This document shows, piece by piece, positions 39,525-48,935 of a stretch of 64,000 nt of DNA (the first letter of the stretch is position 1; each line of letters begins with the position of its first letter). The DNA is from HGM13233 sp900762805 (GTDB lineage Bacteria; Bacillota; Clostridia; Oscillospirales; Ruminococcaceae), in NCBI GenBank assembly GCA_937993755.1, contig CALKMA010000012.1, positions 62,001 to 126,000 on the forward strand. The letters run 5' to 3'. A model generated the notes under the pieces. That model saw nothing but the letters and a program-made list of their open reading frames with translations. It did not search any database and was not told the DNA's origin. The translations under genes were made by a program, and so were the position numbers.

Positions 39525-41245
39525 AAACCTTCGCAAAATATATCAAGCCCTATGTCGGCTATATCGTCATCGGCATTTTCTGCATTGTCGGCGACGCGCT
39601 GCTCGAAATGTATCTGCCGCTTCTGATGGCCGATATCGCCGGTAAGGGGCTGGAGGCCGGCAGCATGGATTATATCCTGCGCTCCGGCTTCACCATGCTC
39701 GGCCTTTCGATGCTGGCGCTGCTGTTTGCCGTCGGCAACACCGTGTTTTCGTCCAAGGCCGGCGTCGGGATCGGCGGCAGCCTGCGCGCCGCCGTTTTCC
39801 GCAAGGTGCAGACCTTTTCGTTCAAGAATATCGACGATTTTTCGGTCGCCTCGCTCAGCACCCGCATGACCAACGATATGAACCAGATCCAGAACACCCT
39901 CATCATGGGCCTGCGTATGCTGGTGCGTGTGCCTATCATGCTGACGCTGGCGCTGGTCATGGCCATCCGGCTCAATCCGGGGCTGTCGCGCATCTTTTAT
40001 GTTGTGGTGCCGCTGCTGCTCATCGCGCTTGTTTCCATCATGCCGGCCTCGATGCCACTGTTCACCCGGATGCAGACCAGCGTGGACAATGTCAACCGCA
40101 CGGTACAGGAAAATCTTACCAACGTGCGCGTTGTCAAATCGTTCGTGCGCGAGGAAAAGGAAAAGAAAAAGTTCGCCCGCGTCAGCGGCGAGCTGCTGGA
40201 CACCGCCCTCAAGGCCATGAATCTGGTCATCATCATCAGCCCCATCATGACGCTGCTGCTCAACGGCGCCATCGTGGCCGTGCTGTATATCGGCGGCAAC
40301 GAGGTCATTAACGGCATCGGCGACGCTGCCCAGCTGACAGCCTTCATCAACTATATCATGCACGTTCTCATGTCGATCATGATGGTCGGTGTGCTGATGG
40401 TCATGCTGACCCGTTCGTCGGCCTCCTTCAAGCGTGTCGCTGAGGTACTCAATACGGAGAGCACCATTGTTGACAAGCCTGACGCCCTCGATCTCGACGC
40501 CATGAAGGGAGAGATCGAATTCAAAAACGTCGATTTCAAATATACCGAGGGCGGTGAGAATGTGCTGGAGGATATCTCCTTCACCGCCTCGCCGGGCCAG
40601 ACGGTAGCCGTCGTCGGCGGCACCGGCTCCGGCAAATCGACGCTGGTCCACCTGATCCCGCGTCTCTACGACGTGACCGGCGGCTCGGTGATGATCGACG
40701 GCCACGATGTGCGCAACCTGTCTCTTGCGACGCTGCGCCGCCATATCGGCGTCGTTCTGCAGAAAAACACGCTGTTTTCCGGCACCATCCGCGAAAACCT
40801 GCTGTGGGGCAATGAAGACGCCACCGACGAGGAGCTCCGCGAGGCGGTCCGCTGCGCGCAGATCGCCGACTTTATCGAGGGCGAGCCGCAGGGCTACGAT
40901 GAGCGCGTCGAGCAGGGCGGCACCAACTTTTCGGGCGGCCAGAAGCAGCGCCTGTGCATCGCCCGCGCTATGATCAAGAAGCCGTCGATCCTCATCATGG
41001 ACGACAGCACCAGCGCCGTCGATACTGCCACCGAGCGCCGCATCTGGGACAGCTTCGGCGCGTCGCTCAAAAACACCACCACCATCCTGATCGCCCAGCG
41101 CATCAGCTCGATCATGTATGCCGATAAGATTTTGGTGCTCGACAACGGCCATATCGTCGGCTGCGGCACCCATGCCGAGCTGATGGGGAGCTGCCCCATC
41201 TATCAGGATATCTACTACTCGCAGATGGAAAAGGAGGACAAGTAG
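39521..41245 (+). CDS. ABC exporter half-transporter with degenerate ATPase site
   Basis: A 574-residue type IV ABC exporter. I chose GTG 39521, overlapping the marR stop, with AAGGAGAG upstream; ATG 39497 is possible but lacks a site. A six-helix membrane domain (about 1-310) precedes the ATPase: Walker A GGTGSGKST, signature FSGGQKQR, Walker B ILIMDDSTSAVD, in which Asp replaces the usual catalytic Glu. Its partner at 41247 is normal, so the pair forms an asymmetric heterodimer like TM287/288 or BmrCD, exporting drugs or lipids. Confidence 0.93.
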   Translation: MKTFAKYIKPYVGYIVIGIFCIVGDALLEMYLPLLMADIAGKGLEAGSMDYILRSGFTMLGLSMLALLFAVGNTVFSSKAGVGIGGSLRAAVFRKVQTFSFKNIDDFSVASLSTRMTNDMNQIQNTLIMGLRMLVRVPIMLTLALVMAIRLNPGLSRIFYVVVPLLLIALVSIMPASMPLFTRMQTSVDNVNRTVQENLTNVRVVKSFVREEKEKKKFARVSGELLDTALKAMNLVIIISPIMTLLLNGAIVAVLYIGGNEVINGIGDAAQLTAFINYIMHVLMSIMMVGVLMVMLTRSSASFKRVAEVLNTESTIVDKPDALDLDAMKGEIEFKNVDFKYTEGGENVLEDISFTASPGQTVAVVGGTGSGKSTLVHLIPRLYDVTGGSVMIDGHDVRNLSLATLRRHIGVVLQKNTLFSGTIRENLLWGNEDATDEELREAVRCAQIADFIEGEPQGYDERVEQGGTNFSGGQKQRLCIARAMIKKPSILIMDDSTSAVDTATERRIWDSFGASLKNTTTILIAQRISSIMYADKILVLDNGHIVGCGTHAELMGSCPIYQDIYYSQMEKEDK

Positions 41246-41246
41246 T

Positions 41247-43094
41247 ATGCCGGGACCCGGAAAAGGCAGGAACCAGAAGGCCTTTGAAAAGCCGAAGAAT
41301 GTCAGGGCAACGGTGGCCTTTCTTTGGAAATACATCAGCCGCCACAAGGGCGTGCTGCTTCTCGCCATTGTGCTGACCATCCTCAACGTGCTGGCCTCAC
41401 TCTATACCACCTCGCTGATGCAGCCCATCATCGACAACTATCTGCACCCGGCCGACAGCTCGGTCACGCTCAACGAACGGACGCTCGGCCTGCTGCACGG
41501 CGTCATCGAAATAGCTGCCTTCTATCTGATCGAGGTCATCTTCGCCTATCTGCAATCGCGCATTCTGGTGCATTTCAGCCAGAACACTATCAACAGCATC
41601 CGCAACGATCTGTTTGACTATATGCAGTCGCTGCCCGTGCGCTTTTATGACACAAACAGCCGCGGCGAGCTGATGAGCCGCTTCACCAATGACTGCGATG
41701 CGCTGACCGACACGCTGCAAAGCAGTATCACGTCGTTCCTGTCGAGCGCCGTCACGCTGGTGGGCGTCATCTTCATGATGCTCAAGCGCAGCGTGGTGCT
41801 GACGCTCATCAACCTGCTCATCATTCCGCTGCTGCTGCTCACCGTCGGCCACATCATGAAAAAGAGCCGGCACTATTTTGCCAAGCGGCAGCAGTACCTT
41901 GGCGAGGTCAACGGCTACATCGAGGAGATGATCGCCGGACAGAAGGTCATTAAGGTCTTCTCGCATGAGGAGGAGGCGGTCGAGGGCTTTGACATGCTCA
42001 ACGACCGGCTCAACGACGCCGCTGTCAAGTCCTACACCTTCGGCGGGCTGATGATGCCCCTCAGCCGCAACCTCAACAACTGTGTCTATTCGATCATCGC
42101 CATGGTCGGTGGCGTCATCGCCATCACGTCGGGCGCCATCAGCATGGGTACGCTGGTCGTGTTCCTTCAGCTTTCCAGCCGCTTCGGCCGCCCGCTCAAC
42201 GAGATATCCAACCAGTTCATCTCGGTCGTCACGGCACTGGCCGGCGCCGAGCGCATCTGCAATGTGATGGAGGAAAAGCCGGAGGACAACAGCGGCGCTT
42301 ACGGCCTGGAAAACGACGGCGGCGACTATTACTGGACAGACGGGAAGGAAAAGGTGCCGGTACGCGGCGATGTGCGCTTCAAGGATGTCACCTTCGGCTA
42401 TGAGCCGGGGCAGGAGATCCTGCATAATATCTCGCTTTACGCCAAGCCGGGCCAGAAAATCGCCTTCGTCGGCTCGACAGGCGCCGGCAAGACCACCATC
42501 ATCAATCTCATCACACGCTTCTATGATATCAACAGCGGCCTTATCACCATTGACGGCATCGACTCCGCCGATATCCGCCGCCGCGATGTGCGCGACGCCA
42601 TGGCCGTCGTGCTGCAGGATACGCATCTGTTCACCGGCACCGTGCGCGACAATATCCGCTACGGCCGGCCCGGTGCTACCGACGAGGACGTTGAGCGCGC
42701 CGCCCGGCTGGCCTGCGCCCACTCCTTTATCCGGCGGCTGCCGCAGGGCTATGATACCGTCATTGAGGGCGACGGCGCCAACCTCAGCCAGGGGCAGCGC
42801 CAGCTGCTCAATATCGCCCGCGCCGCCATCGCCGATTCGCCCGTCCTCATTCTTGATGAGGCTACCAGCTCGGTCGATACCATGACCGAGCGGGAGATCG
42901 AAAAGGGTCTTGACCGCCTGATGAAGAACCGCACGACCTTTGTCATCGCCCACCGCCTCTCGACGGTGCGCAATTCCAACGCCATCATGGTGATGGAGCA
43001 CGGCGAGATCATTGAGCGCGGCACGCATGACGATCTGCTGGCGCTCAAGGGCCGGTACTATGAGCTGTACACCGGCAGGGCTGAGCTGGCGTGA
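41247..43094 (+). CDS. ABC exporter half-transporter, canonical ATPase
   Basis: A 615-residue partner of the previous gene, starting one base after its stop, with AAGGAGG upstream. It has a basic N-terminal extension (GPGKGRNQKAFEKPKN), six membrane helices with the coupling region SLPVRFYDTNSRGELMSRFTNDCDAL, and a complete ATPase: Walker A GSTGAGKTT, signature LSQGQRQ, Walker B VLILDEATSSVD with the catalytic Glu, and an H-loop IAHRLST. The terminator at 43120-43145 follows. Confidence 0.95.
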   Translation: MPGPGKGRNQKAFEKPKNVRATVAFLWKYISRHKGVLLLAIVLTILNVLASLYTTSLMQPIIDNYLHPADSSVTLNERTLGLLHGVIEIAAFYLIEVIFAYLQSRILVHFSQNTINSIRNDLFDYMQSLPVRFYDTNSRGELMSRFTNDCDALTDTLQSSITSFLSSAVTLVGVIFMMLKRSVVLTLINLLIIPLLLLTVGHIMKKSRHYFAKRQQYLGEVNGYIEEMIAGQKVIKVFSHEEEAVEGFDMLNDRLNDAAVKSYTFGGLMMPLSRNLNNCVYSIIAMVGGVIAITSGAISMGTLVVFLQLSSRFGRPLNEISNQFISVVTALAGAERICNVMEEKPEDNSGAYGLENDGGDYYWTDGKEKVPVRGDVRFKDVTFGYEPGQEILHNISLYAKPGQKIAFVGSTGAGKTTIINLITRFYDINSGLITIDGIDSADIRRRDVRDAMAVVLQDTHLFTGTVRDNIRYGRPGATDEDVERAARLACAHSFIRRLPQGYDTVIEGDGANLSQGQRQLLNIARAAIADSPVLILDEATSSVDTMTEREIEKGLDRLMKNRTTFVIAHRLSTVRNSNAIMVMEHGEIIERGTHDDLLALKGRYYELYTGRAELA

Positions 43095-43119
43095 GCCGGC
43101 GGCCGGCATGGCAAATAAA

Positions 43120-43146
43120 AGAGAGGCGCGGCGCGCCTCTCTTTTT
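43120..43146 (+). terminator. Terminator of the MarR/ABC operon
   Basis: AGAGAGGCGC (43120-43129) and GCGCCTCTCT (43133-43142), then TTTT. A-rich bases on the left make it partly bidirectional. Confidence 0.85.
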
Positions 43147-43306
43147 CGTCTGTGAGCCTGACGGAAGCTGGTTAATTATGCTCCTTCTGCCGGCCGGAGG
43201 GCCGGGAAGCGGGACTCTCGGCGGGCCGCACCGGATCGGGCACGGCCCGCCGGCGGAACAAACGCAGACCGACGCGGCACGGCCGGAACGGGAAGCCCGC
43301 CCGCCG

Positions 43307-44221
43307 TCAGTATCCTATGACCTCGCCCAGATGCCCGCCGGCAGCAGTCAGACGCTGCTTTGCGTCGCCAGCCGAAAGACCGGTGCGCAGCATGGCAGCC
43401 GCCAGCTTGACGCGGCCGCCGGCCTCGGCCAGCGCCTGCTCCAGCTCGGCCGTTTCACGGTCGGGGCAGATGGCCCGCAGGATATTGATGCAGCGGCTCT
43501 GCAGCTTCCTGTTGCTGGCCTTGACATCGACCATGAGGTTGCTGTAGGTCTTGCCGAGACGGATCATGACGCCTGTCGTCAGGATATTGAGCACCATTTT
43601 CTGCGCCGTGCCGGCCTTGAGCCGGGTCGAGCCGGTCAGGGCCTCCGGGCCGGTGACGGCCTCGATGGCGATGTCGGCCTCCTGCCCGATGGTGCTGGCG
43701 GCGTTGTTGGAGACGGAAACGGTGGCCGCGCCCAGCGAGCGGGCATAGCGCAGGCCGCCAAGGACATACGGTGTGCGGCCGCTGGCGGCGATACCGCACA
43801 GCACATCGTGGCTGTTGAAGCCGATCTCCCGCAGCTGCTTTTCGGCGCCGTTCGGGTCATCCTCGGCATTCTCAACGGGGAAGCGGATGGCGTGATCGCC
43901 GCCCGCGATGAGCCCGACCACCAGACCGGGGTCAACGGAAAAGGTCGGCGGACATTCCGATGCATCGACGACGCCGAGCCGGCCGCTGGTGCCGGCGCCG
44001 ATATAGACCAGCCGCCCGCCGCAGCGGAGACGGTCGGCAATAAGCTCGATGGCTTCGGCGATAGCGCCGGACGCCTGCCCGACAGCCTCGGCACACCGGC
44101 GGTTTTCCTCGTTGATGAGGCGCACCATCTCGACGGTCGGTACACGGTCGAGCTCCATGGTGGCGGGATTGCGCCCCTCGGTCCCCAGCGAAGCGATCCC
44201 CTTCAGAAATGTTTCATCCAT
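43307..44221 (-). CDS. murQ: N-acetylmuramic acid 6-phosphate etherase
   Basis: MurQ cleaves the D-lactyl ether of MurNAc-6-phosphate to GlcNAc-6-phosphate during cell-wall recycling. I set the start at ATG 44221, which has CAGGAGG eight bases away, giving 304 residues, the usual length. SIS-fold motifs are VYIGAGTSGRLGVVDASECPPTF (catalytic Glu), GIAASGRTPYVLGGLRYARS and VTGPEALTGSTRLKAGTAQKMVLN, with the MurQ-specific UBA-like helix at the C-terminus. It functionally complements nanE and the amino-sugar PTS at the left end. Confidence 0.95.
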   Translation of the reverse strand: MDETFLKGIASLGTEGRNPATMELDRVPTVEMVRLINEENRRCAEAVGQASGAIAEAIELIADRLRCGGRLVYIGAGTSGRLGVVDASECPPTFSVDPGLVVGLIAGGDHAIRFPVENAEDDPNGAEKQLREIGFNSHDVLCGIAASGRTPYVLGGLRYARSLGAATVSVSNNAASTIGQEADIAIEAVTGPEALTGSTRLKAGTAQKMVLNILTTGVMIRLGKTYSNLMVDVKASNRKLQSRCINILRAICPDRETAELEQALAEAGGRVKLAAAMLRTGLSAGDAKQRLTAAGGHLGEVIGY

Positions 44222-44262
44222 GCTGCAAGCCTCCTGCATTGTTATAACATTTTCTGCCATCA

Positions 44263-44268
44263 AGTATA
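44263..44268 (-). promoter_or_regulatory. murQ promoter -10
   Basis: On the minus strand TATACT preceded by TGC (extended -10), with TGGACT 18 bases further upstream as a plausible -35. Confidence 0.5.
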
Positions 44269-44480
44269 GCACGCCGCCGCGAAAAAGTCCACTGCCGGAC
44301 GGCGAAAGGGGGCGGCGGGGTGTTTTCCGGTTCAGCCGGAGCGCACCTTGCCCTGTCTGTACGCGGCCGCTGAGTACTGCCTGCCATGCCGCCCTACAGT
44401 ATGGGCGCTTTCCGGCGCCCCGTCTGCACACAGCCAGCGGACCGACAGGCCGCTGCTTTCCCTTGGGGCTGCCGCAGATC

Positions 44481-45170
44481 TCAGGCCCCGAGCTCCGCTG
44501 CTGCCGGCAGGAACTGTTCAAAGCGGTCGGCGGCAGCCTGCAGGCTCTCCCAGAAGCGAGCCACGTGCCAGCCGTCTGTCGCGGCGTGGTGGCAGGTCAG
44601 CGACAGCGGCATCAGTGTGCGGCCGCCCTGCCGGTAGAAGCGGCCCGACTCGACCGACGGCAGAAAATAGGGCTGCTTCTCATAGCTGTGGACAGAGAAG
44701 TGTGAAAAGCTGAGCCACGGCAGGCAGGAGACCGTATAGGCATTGGGCGGAGGCAGCTCGCCCGTGCGGCCCAGCGCGCCGTGCTGACTGCCCCATCGGG
44801 CCTTGTCGGCCAGATAAGCGCGGTGAAAGGCCGGAAAATCATCGTCATATTCCGTCCATTGCAGCGAAAAGGTGTGGTCGTCTTCATGAAAGGCGGCGTA
44901 GAGCGGCGTCAGCACATTGTAAAAGCCGACCTGTCCGCCGACCTCGGCGGTGCAAAACTCCGGCTGCTCGCAGAGCGTCCGTGTCACCAGCCAGAGATAG
45001 GCCGGAAAAAAGTGAAGGCCCGCGCGCCGCACGACGGAGCGCCAGCGGGTGACATCGACCGGAGCAGTCAGCGAGTAGCCGGTGGGCGCTGTTTTGGAAA
45101 AATAGCAGAGGAGCTGGGCGCGCGGCCAGCCTGCTGTATCGACGGGCGTGAATTGCAGTTGGGGTTTCAA
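44481..45170 (-). CDS. Chloramphenicol acetyltransferase-like protein (CatA fold)
   Basis: A 229-residue trimeric-CAT-type acyltransferase starting at TTG 45170 with GGGAGGACA upstream. Near the C-terminus, LSLTCHHAATDGWHVARF carries the catalytic HHxxxDG motif; FHEDDHTFSLQWTEY and WLSFSHFSVH match the CAT fold. It could give chloramphenicol resistance, but many homologues in gut Firmicutes acetylate other substrates, so resistance is not established. It is followed on the minus strand by murQ; no shared operon evidence. Confidence 0.88.
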   Translation of the reverse strand: MKPQLQFTPVDTAGWPRAQLLCYFSKTAPTGYSLTAPVDVTRWRSVVRRAGLHFFPAYLWLVTRTLCEQPEFCTAEVGGQVGFYNVLTPLYAAFHEDDHTFSLQWTEYDDDFPAFHRAYLADKARWGSQHGALGRTGELPPPNAYTVSCLPWLSFSHFSVHSYEKQPYFLPSVESGRFYRQGGRTLMPLSLTCHHAATDGWHVARFWESLQAAADRFEQFLPAAAELGA

Positions 45171-45317
45171 GGCGGTGTCCTCCCTTTGTTATATGCTTGA
45201 GAGCATCGTACCACATCCGGCCCCGGCCGGCAATCCACGCTGCGTGGAGCAGTCTGCGCGAAATTTGGATAAAAACCGCCGCGGAAGGCCGTTTCTGCCA
45301 ATGAAAAGCCGCGCGCC

Positions 45318-46112
45318 TTACAGATACGGCGTGATATCGGCTACCGAATCGAGCACCAGATCGGGGACGATACCGCTGTTTTCCAGATCCTCCCGCTTGG
45401 TTTCACCGCTCAGCACCAGCACGGCGGTGACGCCGGCGTTGAGTCCGCTTTTGACGTCGGTGTAAAGCCGGTCTCCGAGCATGGCCGTATGCCCGCGCGG
45501 CACGCCGAAGGCGCGCATCCCGTATTCGATCAGGCCCGGCTGCGGCTTGCCGAGTACGGCGTCGGGCAAGCGGCCGGTGCTGGCCTCGATGTAGGCGATG
45601 TTGGCGCCGGCGTCGGGGATAAAGCCGGTTTCGGTGGGGCAGTTGCGGTCGGGATGGGTGGCGATATAGGGTACCCCCGCGCGCACAAGGTCGCAGATGA
45701 CGCACAGATCGGCATAGCACAGCGAGGTGTCGAAGCTGACGACGGCGGCGTCGGCCGTCCTGTCCTGACAAACGCTGACACCGCGGCCGGCCAGCTCCTG
45801 CCGGAGCTGGTCGGTGCCCAGCACAAACACCCGGCGGCCGGGCAGACGGCGGGTGAGATAGTCGGCGGCGGCGTGGCTTGAGATGATGATCTGCCGGGGC
45901 TCAACGGCAAGCCCCATGCCGGCCAGCTTTTCGACATAGGCGGTCGTGCCTTTGGTGGAGTTGTTGGTGACGAAGGCATATTGCCGGCCGGTGGCCTGCA
46001 CGCGGTCGAGAAACTCGCGCGCCCCGGCGATCCAGCGGCGGCCGAGATAGACGGTGCCGTCCATATCCAGCAGGAACAGGCGGGTCTTTTGGGCGAGAAG
46101 CTGTACGTTCAC
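45318..46112 (-). CDS. HAD-IIA family sugar-phosphate phosphatase (NagD/AraL-like)
   Basis: A 264-residue HAD-IIA hydrolase. Motifs are LFLLDMDGTVYLG near the N-terminus, YAFVTNNSTKGTTAYVEKL, IATHPDRNCPTETGFIPDAG in the cap and LGKPQPGLIEYG with AMLGDRLYTDVKSGLNAG. I chose GTG 46112 with AGAGGA upstream because the -10 at 46149-46144 would leave an ATG at 46136 without a leader. It probably dephosphorylates small phosphometabolites. Confidence 0.9.
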   Translation of the reverse strand: MNVQLLAQKTRLFLLDMDGTVYLGRRWIAGAREFLDRVQATGRQYAFVTNNSTKGTTAYVEKLAGMGLAVEPRQIIISSHAAADYLTRRLPGRRVFVLGTDQLRQELAGRGVSVCQDRTADAAVVSFDTSLCYADLCVICDLVRAGVPYIATHPDRNCPTETGFIPDAGANIAYIEASTGRLPDAVLGKPQPGLIEYGMRAFGVPRGHTAMLGDRLYTDVKSGLNAGVTAVLVLSGETKREDLENSGIVPDLVLDSVADITPYL

Positions 46113-46143
46113 GGAAGGATGTCCTCTTTTCAGCATTTTTCTT

Positions 46144-46149
46144 ATTATA
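46144..46149 (-). promoter_or_regulatory. Promoter -10 of the NagD-like gene
   Basis: Minus-strand TATAAT (46149-46144); no good -35 at 17 bases. Divergent from the next promoter and only 16 bases from its -35. Confidence 0.5.
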
Positions 46150-46164
46150 ACACGCGCGGCGGGC

Positions 46165-46193
46165 TTGAGAAAGAGGCTGCAATTTGTTATAAT
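46165..46193 (+). promoter_or_regulatory. Promoter of the GlpA/GlpB/DUF1667 operon
   Basis: TTGAGA (46165-46170), 17 bases, TATAAT (46188-46193), 43 bases before the start codon. Confidence 0.75.
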
Positions 46194-46236
46194 AGTGTCA
46201 AACATTACGATGGATTGGACAAAGGACAGAAAAAGT

Positions 46237-47688
46237 ATGGTTCAAATCGCGATCATCGGCGGCGGCGTGGTCGGCTGCGCTGCCGCAAGGAGCCTTACCC
46301 GCTATCAGGTCGGGGTCACCGTCTTTGAAAAGGCGTCCGACGTTGCCTGCGGCACCAGTAAGGCCAACACCGGCATCGTCCATTCGGGGCATGACGCCGA
46401 GCCGGGCTCGCTCAAGGCTCTCTACAACCGGCTGGGCAATCAGATGTATCCGCAGCTCTGCGAAGAGCTGTCCGTCCCCTACAAAAACAACGGCACGCTT
46501 GTGCTGGCCTTTTCCGACGAGGATATGGCGCAGGTCGCCGGCCTTGTCGGGCGCGCGGCTGTCAACGGTATCCCCGGCGTGCGCGCCATCGGGCGCGAGG
46601 AGCTGCTGGCCATGGAGCCCAACGTCAACCCGGAGGCTGTCGGGGCGCTCTTTGCGCCGACCGGCGGCATTGTCAGCCCCTATGAGCTGACCATTGCGCT
46701 GGCCGAGAACGCCGTGCATAATGGAGCGCGTTTCGAGCTGAACTGCCCCGTTACCGGCCTTTGCCGGGCGGACGGCGGCTTTGCGCTGACGGCCGGCGGG
46801 CGGGAATACCGCTTTGACGCCGTTATCAACTGCGCCGGCCTGTATGCCGACGAGATCAACAATATGCTGTGCGAGAAAAAGTATCATATCACCCCGCGCC
46901 GGGGCGAATATGTCATTCTGGACCGCCGCAACGAGGGAGCCGTCAAGGCCGCCATTTTCCAGCTGCCCCGCAAGCTGGCTACCGGCCACACCAAGGGCAT
47001 CGTCATCGCCCCCACGGTGGAGGGCACCATCATGCTCGGACCGACGGCTGACGACGTCGGTGACAAGGAGGCCACCGAAAATACCGCTGCCGGCTTCCGG
47101 CAGGTGCTGGAGGGGGCCGCCCTCAGCTGGCCCGACTACCCGCGCGGCGATATCATCAGCGGCTTTGCCGGCCTGCGCGCCCACAGCGACGCCGGCGATT
47201 TCGTCGTCGGCGAATCCGAGGTTCGGAACTTTTACAACTGCCTCGGCATCGAGTCGCCCGGCCTCACCAGCGCGCCGGCCATCGGCGAGCATATCGCCGG
47301 CCTGCTGGCCGAGCGCTTCTCACTGGAAAGAAACGGGAGCTTTGACCCGCGCCGCCCGCTGGCCAAGCCCTTCCGCGATATGAGCGACGAAGAGCGCGCC
47401 GCCGCCATCGCCGCCGACCCCGATTACGGCCGCATCGTCTGCCGCTGTGAAACGGTGACCGAGGCCGAGATCCGCCGCGCCATCCACGCGCCGGTCGGCG
47501 CACGCACGCTCGACGCCGTCAAGCGGCGCACCCGCGCCGGCATGGGGCGCTGCCAATCGGGCTTCTGCTCGACCCGCGTCATCGAGATCCTCAGTGAGGA
47601 GCTGGGTATTTCGCCTCTCGCCGTCACCAAGGACGGCGCCGGCAGCGAGCTGATGTTCAGCAGCATCTTTGAGGAGGAAAGCAAGTGA
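46237..47688 (+). CDS. glpA: FAD-dependent oxidoreductase, anaerobic glycerol-3-P dehydrogenase type
   Basis: A 483-residue flavoprotein from ATG 46237 (AAAGGACA upstream). IAIIGGGVVGCAAARSL is the FAD-binding GxGxxG motif; INCAGLYADEINNM and KYHITPRRGEYVILDR are typical of DAO/GlpA proteins. The last 80 residues form a BFD-like [2Fe-2S] domain (CRCETVTEAEIRRAI ... GMGRCQSGFC). The trio with a GlpB-like reductase and DUF1667 is standard in Clostridia for oxidising glycerol-3-phosphate; the electron acceptor is unknown, and glpK and glpF are not nearby. Confidence 0.9.
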   Translation: MVQIAIIGGGVVGCAAARSLTRYQVGVTVFEKASDVACGTSKANTGIVHSGHDAEPGSLKALYNRLGNQMYPQLCEELSVPYKNNGTLVLAFSDEDMAQVAGLVGRAAVNGIPGVRAIGREELLAMEPNVNPEAVGALFAPTGGIVSPYELTIALAENAVHNGARFELNCPVTGLCRADGGFALTAGGREYRFDAVINCAGLYADEINNMLCEKKYHITPRRGEYVILDRRNEGAVKAAIFQLPRKLATGHTKGIVIAPTVEGTIMLGPTADDVGDKEATENTAAGFRQVLEGAALSWPDYPRGDIISGFAGLRAHSDAGDFVVGESEVRNFYNCLGIESPGLTSAPAIGEHIAGLLAERFSLERNGSFDPRRPLAKPFRDMSDEERAAAIAADPDYGRIVCRCETVTEAEIRRAIHAPVGARTLDAVKRRTRAGMGRCQSGFCSTRVIEILSEELGISPLAVTKDGAGSELMFSSIFEEESK

Positions 47689-48935
47689 ACCGAACGGTTG
47701 ATCTTCTTATCATCGGCGGCGGCAGCGCCGGCCTCGCGGCAGCCATAGGAGCCTATGAAAGCGGCGTCCGCGACATCCTCATCCTCGAACGCGAGGAGCA
47801 ATTGGGCGGCATCCTGCGCCAGTGCATCCACAACGGCTTCGGCCTGCACACCTTCAAGGAGGAGCTGACCGGCCCTGAATACGCCGCACGCTATGTTGAA
47901 AGGGTGCGCGCGCTGGGCATCGAGGCACTGACCGGCACCATGGTACTGTCGCTGAGCGCCGATAAAGTGGCCACCGCCATCAATCAGGAGGGTCTGCTGA
48001 CCGTCCGCGCCAAGGCCGTCGTGCTGGCGATGGGGTGCCGCGAGCGTCCGCGCGGCGCTCTGGTCACGCCCGGCACCCGCCCCGCCGGCATCTACACGGC
48101 CGGCACCGCTCAGAAAATGGTCAACATCATGGGCTATCTGCCCGGCCGGCGCGTCGTTATCCTCGGAAGCGGCGATATCGGTCTCATCATGGCCCGCCGC
48201 TTTACGCTGGAGGGCGCCAAGGTTGAGGCCGTCGTTGAGCTGATGCCCTATTCCAGCGGCCTGCAGCGCAATATCTCGCAGTGTCTTGACGATTTCGGTA
48301 TCCCGCTGCTGCTCAGCCATACCGTGACCGATATCAGGGGGCGCGGGCGCGTTGAGAGCGTTGTGATCGCCGAGGTCGATGCCCGCCGGCGGCCTGTTCC
48401 CGGCACCGAGCGCGAGATCGCCTGCGACACGCTGCTGCTTTCCTGCGGGCTGCTGCCGGAGACCGAGCTGGCCCGCGCCGCCGGCGTCTCCATCGACCCG
48501 GCTACCCGCGGCGCGCGCGTCGATGAAAACCTGATGACTGAGATTGACGGCATTTTCAGCTGCGGCAATGTGCTGCACGTCCACGATCTTGTCGATAATG
48601 TCAGTGAGGAGTCCTACCGCGCCGGCCTCTCCGCCGCCGCGTACATCGGGGGCCGTGCCGGAACGGCGGCCGGCTGCCCCGTGCAGGGGGCCGACGGAGC
48701 CAACGGCGTCGTGCCGCAGCGGCTGACCGACCCGGCTGCCGCGCAGACCTTTATGTTCCGGCCCGGCGCCGTGCTGCGCGGCGCCTCCATCGTGCTGGAG
48801 GCCGACGGCCGCCGCCTGCTCAGCCGCAGGCGGCCGGTGCTGGCCCCCGGTGAGATGGCTGAGCTGAAGGTCCCGGCCGGCACCATCCCGGCCGACGCCG
48901 GGCTTGTCACCATCCGATTGGAGAAAGCGCAATGA
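47685..48935 (+). CDS. NAD(P)/FAD-dependent oxidoreductase (GlpB-like partner)
   Basis: A 416-residue pyridine-nucleotide-disulphide-type flavoprotein. It begins with GTG 47685 overlapping the preceding stop. LLIIGGGSAGLAAAIGAYE is the FAD motif, LAMGCRERPRGAL and VVILGSGDIGLIMARRFTLEGAKV the second nucleotide-binding motif, GIFSCGNVLHVHDLVDNVSEESYRAG the conserved C-terminal segment of this clostridial family. It likely passes electrons between GlpA and a nucleotide or carrier. Confidence 0.9.
   Translation: MNRTVDLLIIGGGSAGLAAAIGAYESGVRDILILEREEQLGGILRQCIHNGFGLHTFKEELTGPEYAARYVERVRALGIEALTGTMVLSLSADKVATAINQEGLLTVRAKAVVLAMGCRERPRGALVTPGTRPAGIYTAGTAQKMVNIMGYLPGRRVVILGSGDIGLIMARRFTLEGAKVEAVVELMPYSSGLQRNISQCLDDFGIPLLLSHTVTDIRGRGRVESVVIAEVDARRRPVPGTEREIACDTLLLSCGLLPETELARAAGVSIDPATRGARVDENLMTEIDGIFSCGNVLHVHDLVDNVSEESYRAGLSAAAYIGGRAGTAAGCPVQGADGANGVVPQRLTDPAAAQTFMFRPGAVLRGASIVLEADGRRLLSRRRPVLAPGEMAELKVPAGTIPADAGLVTIRLEKAQ

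Noticed and set aside
44222..44521. Upstream extension of murQ by up to 100 residues
   Set aside because: It passes through the promoter and leader; ATG 44221 has the only good binding site and gives the usual MurQ length.
44481..45170. Calling the CAT-like gene a chloramphenicol resistance determinant
   Set aside because: The active-site motif is present, but many homologues acetylate other compounds; sequence alone does not show resistance, and no mobile element flanks it.
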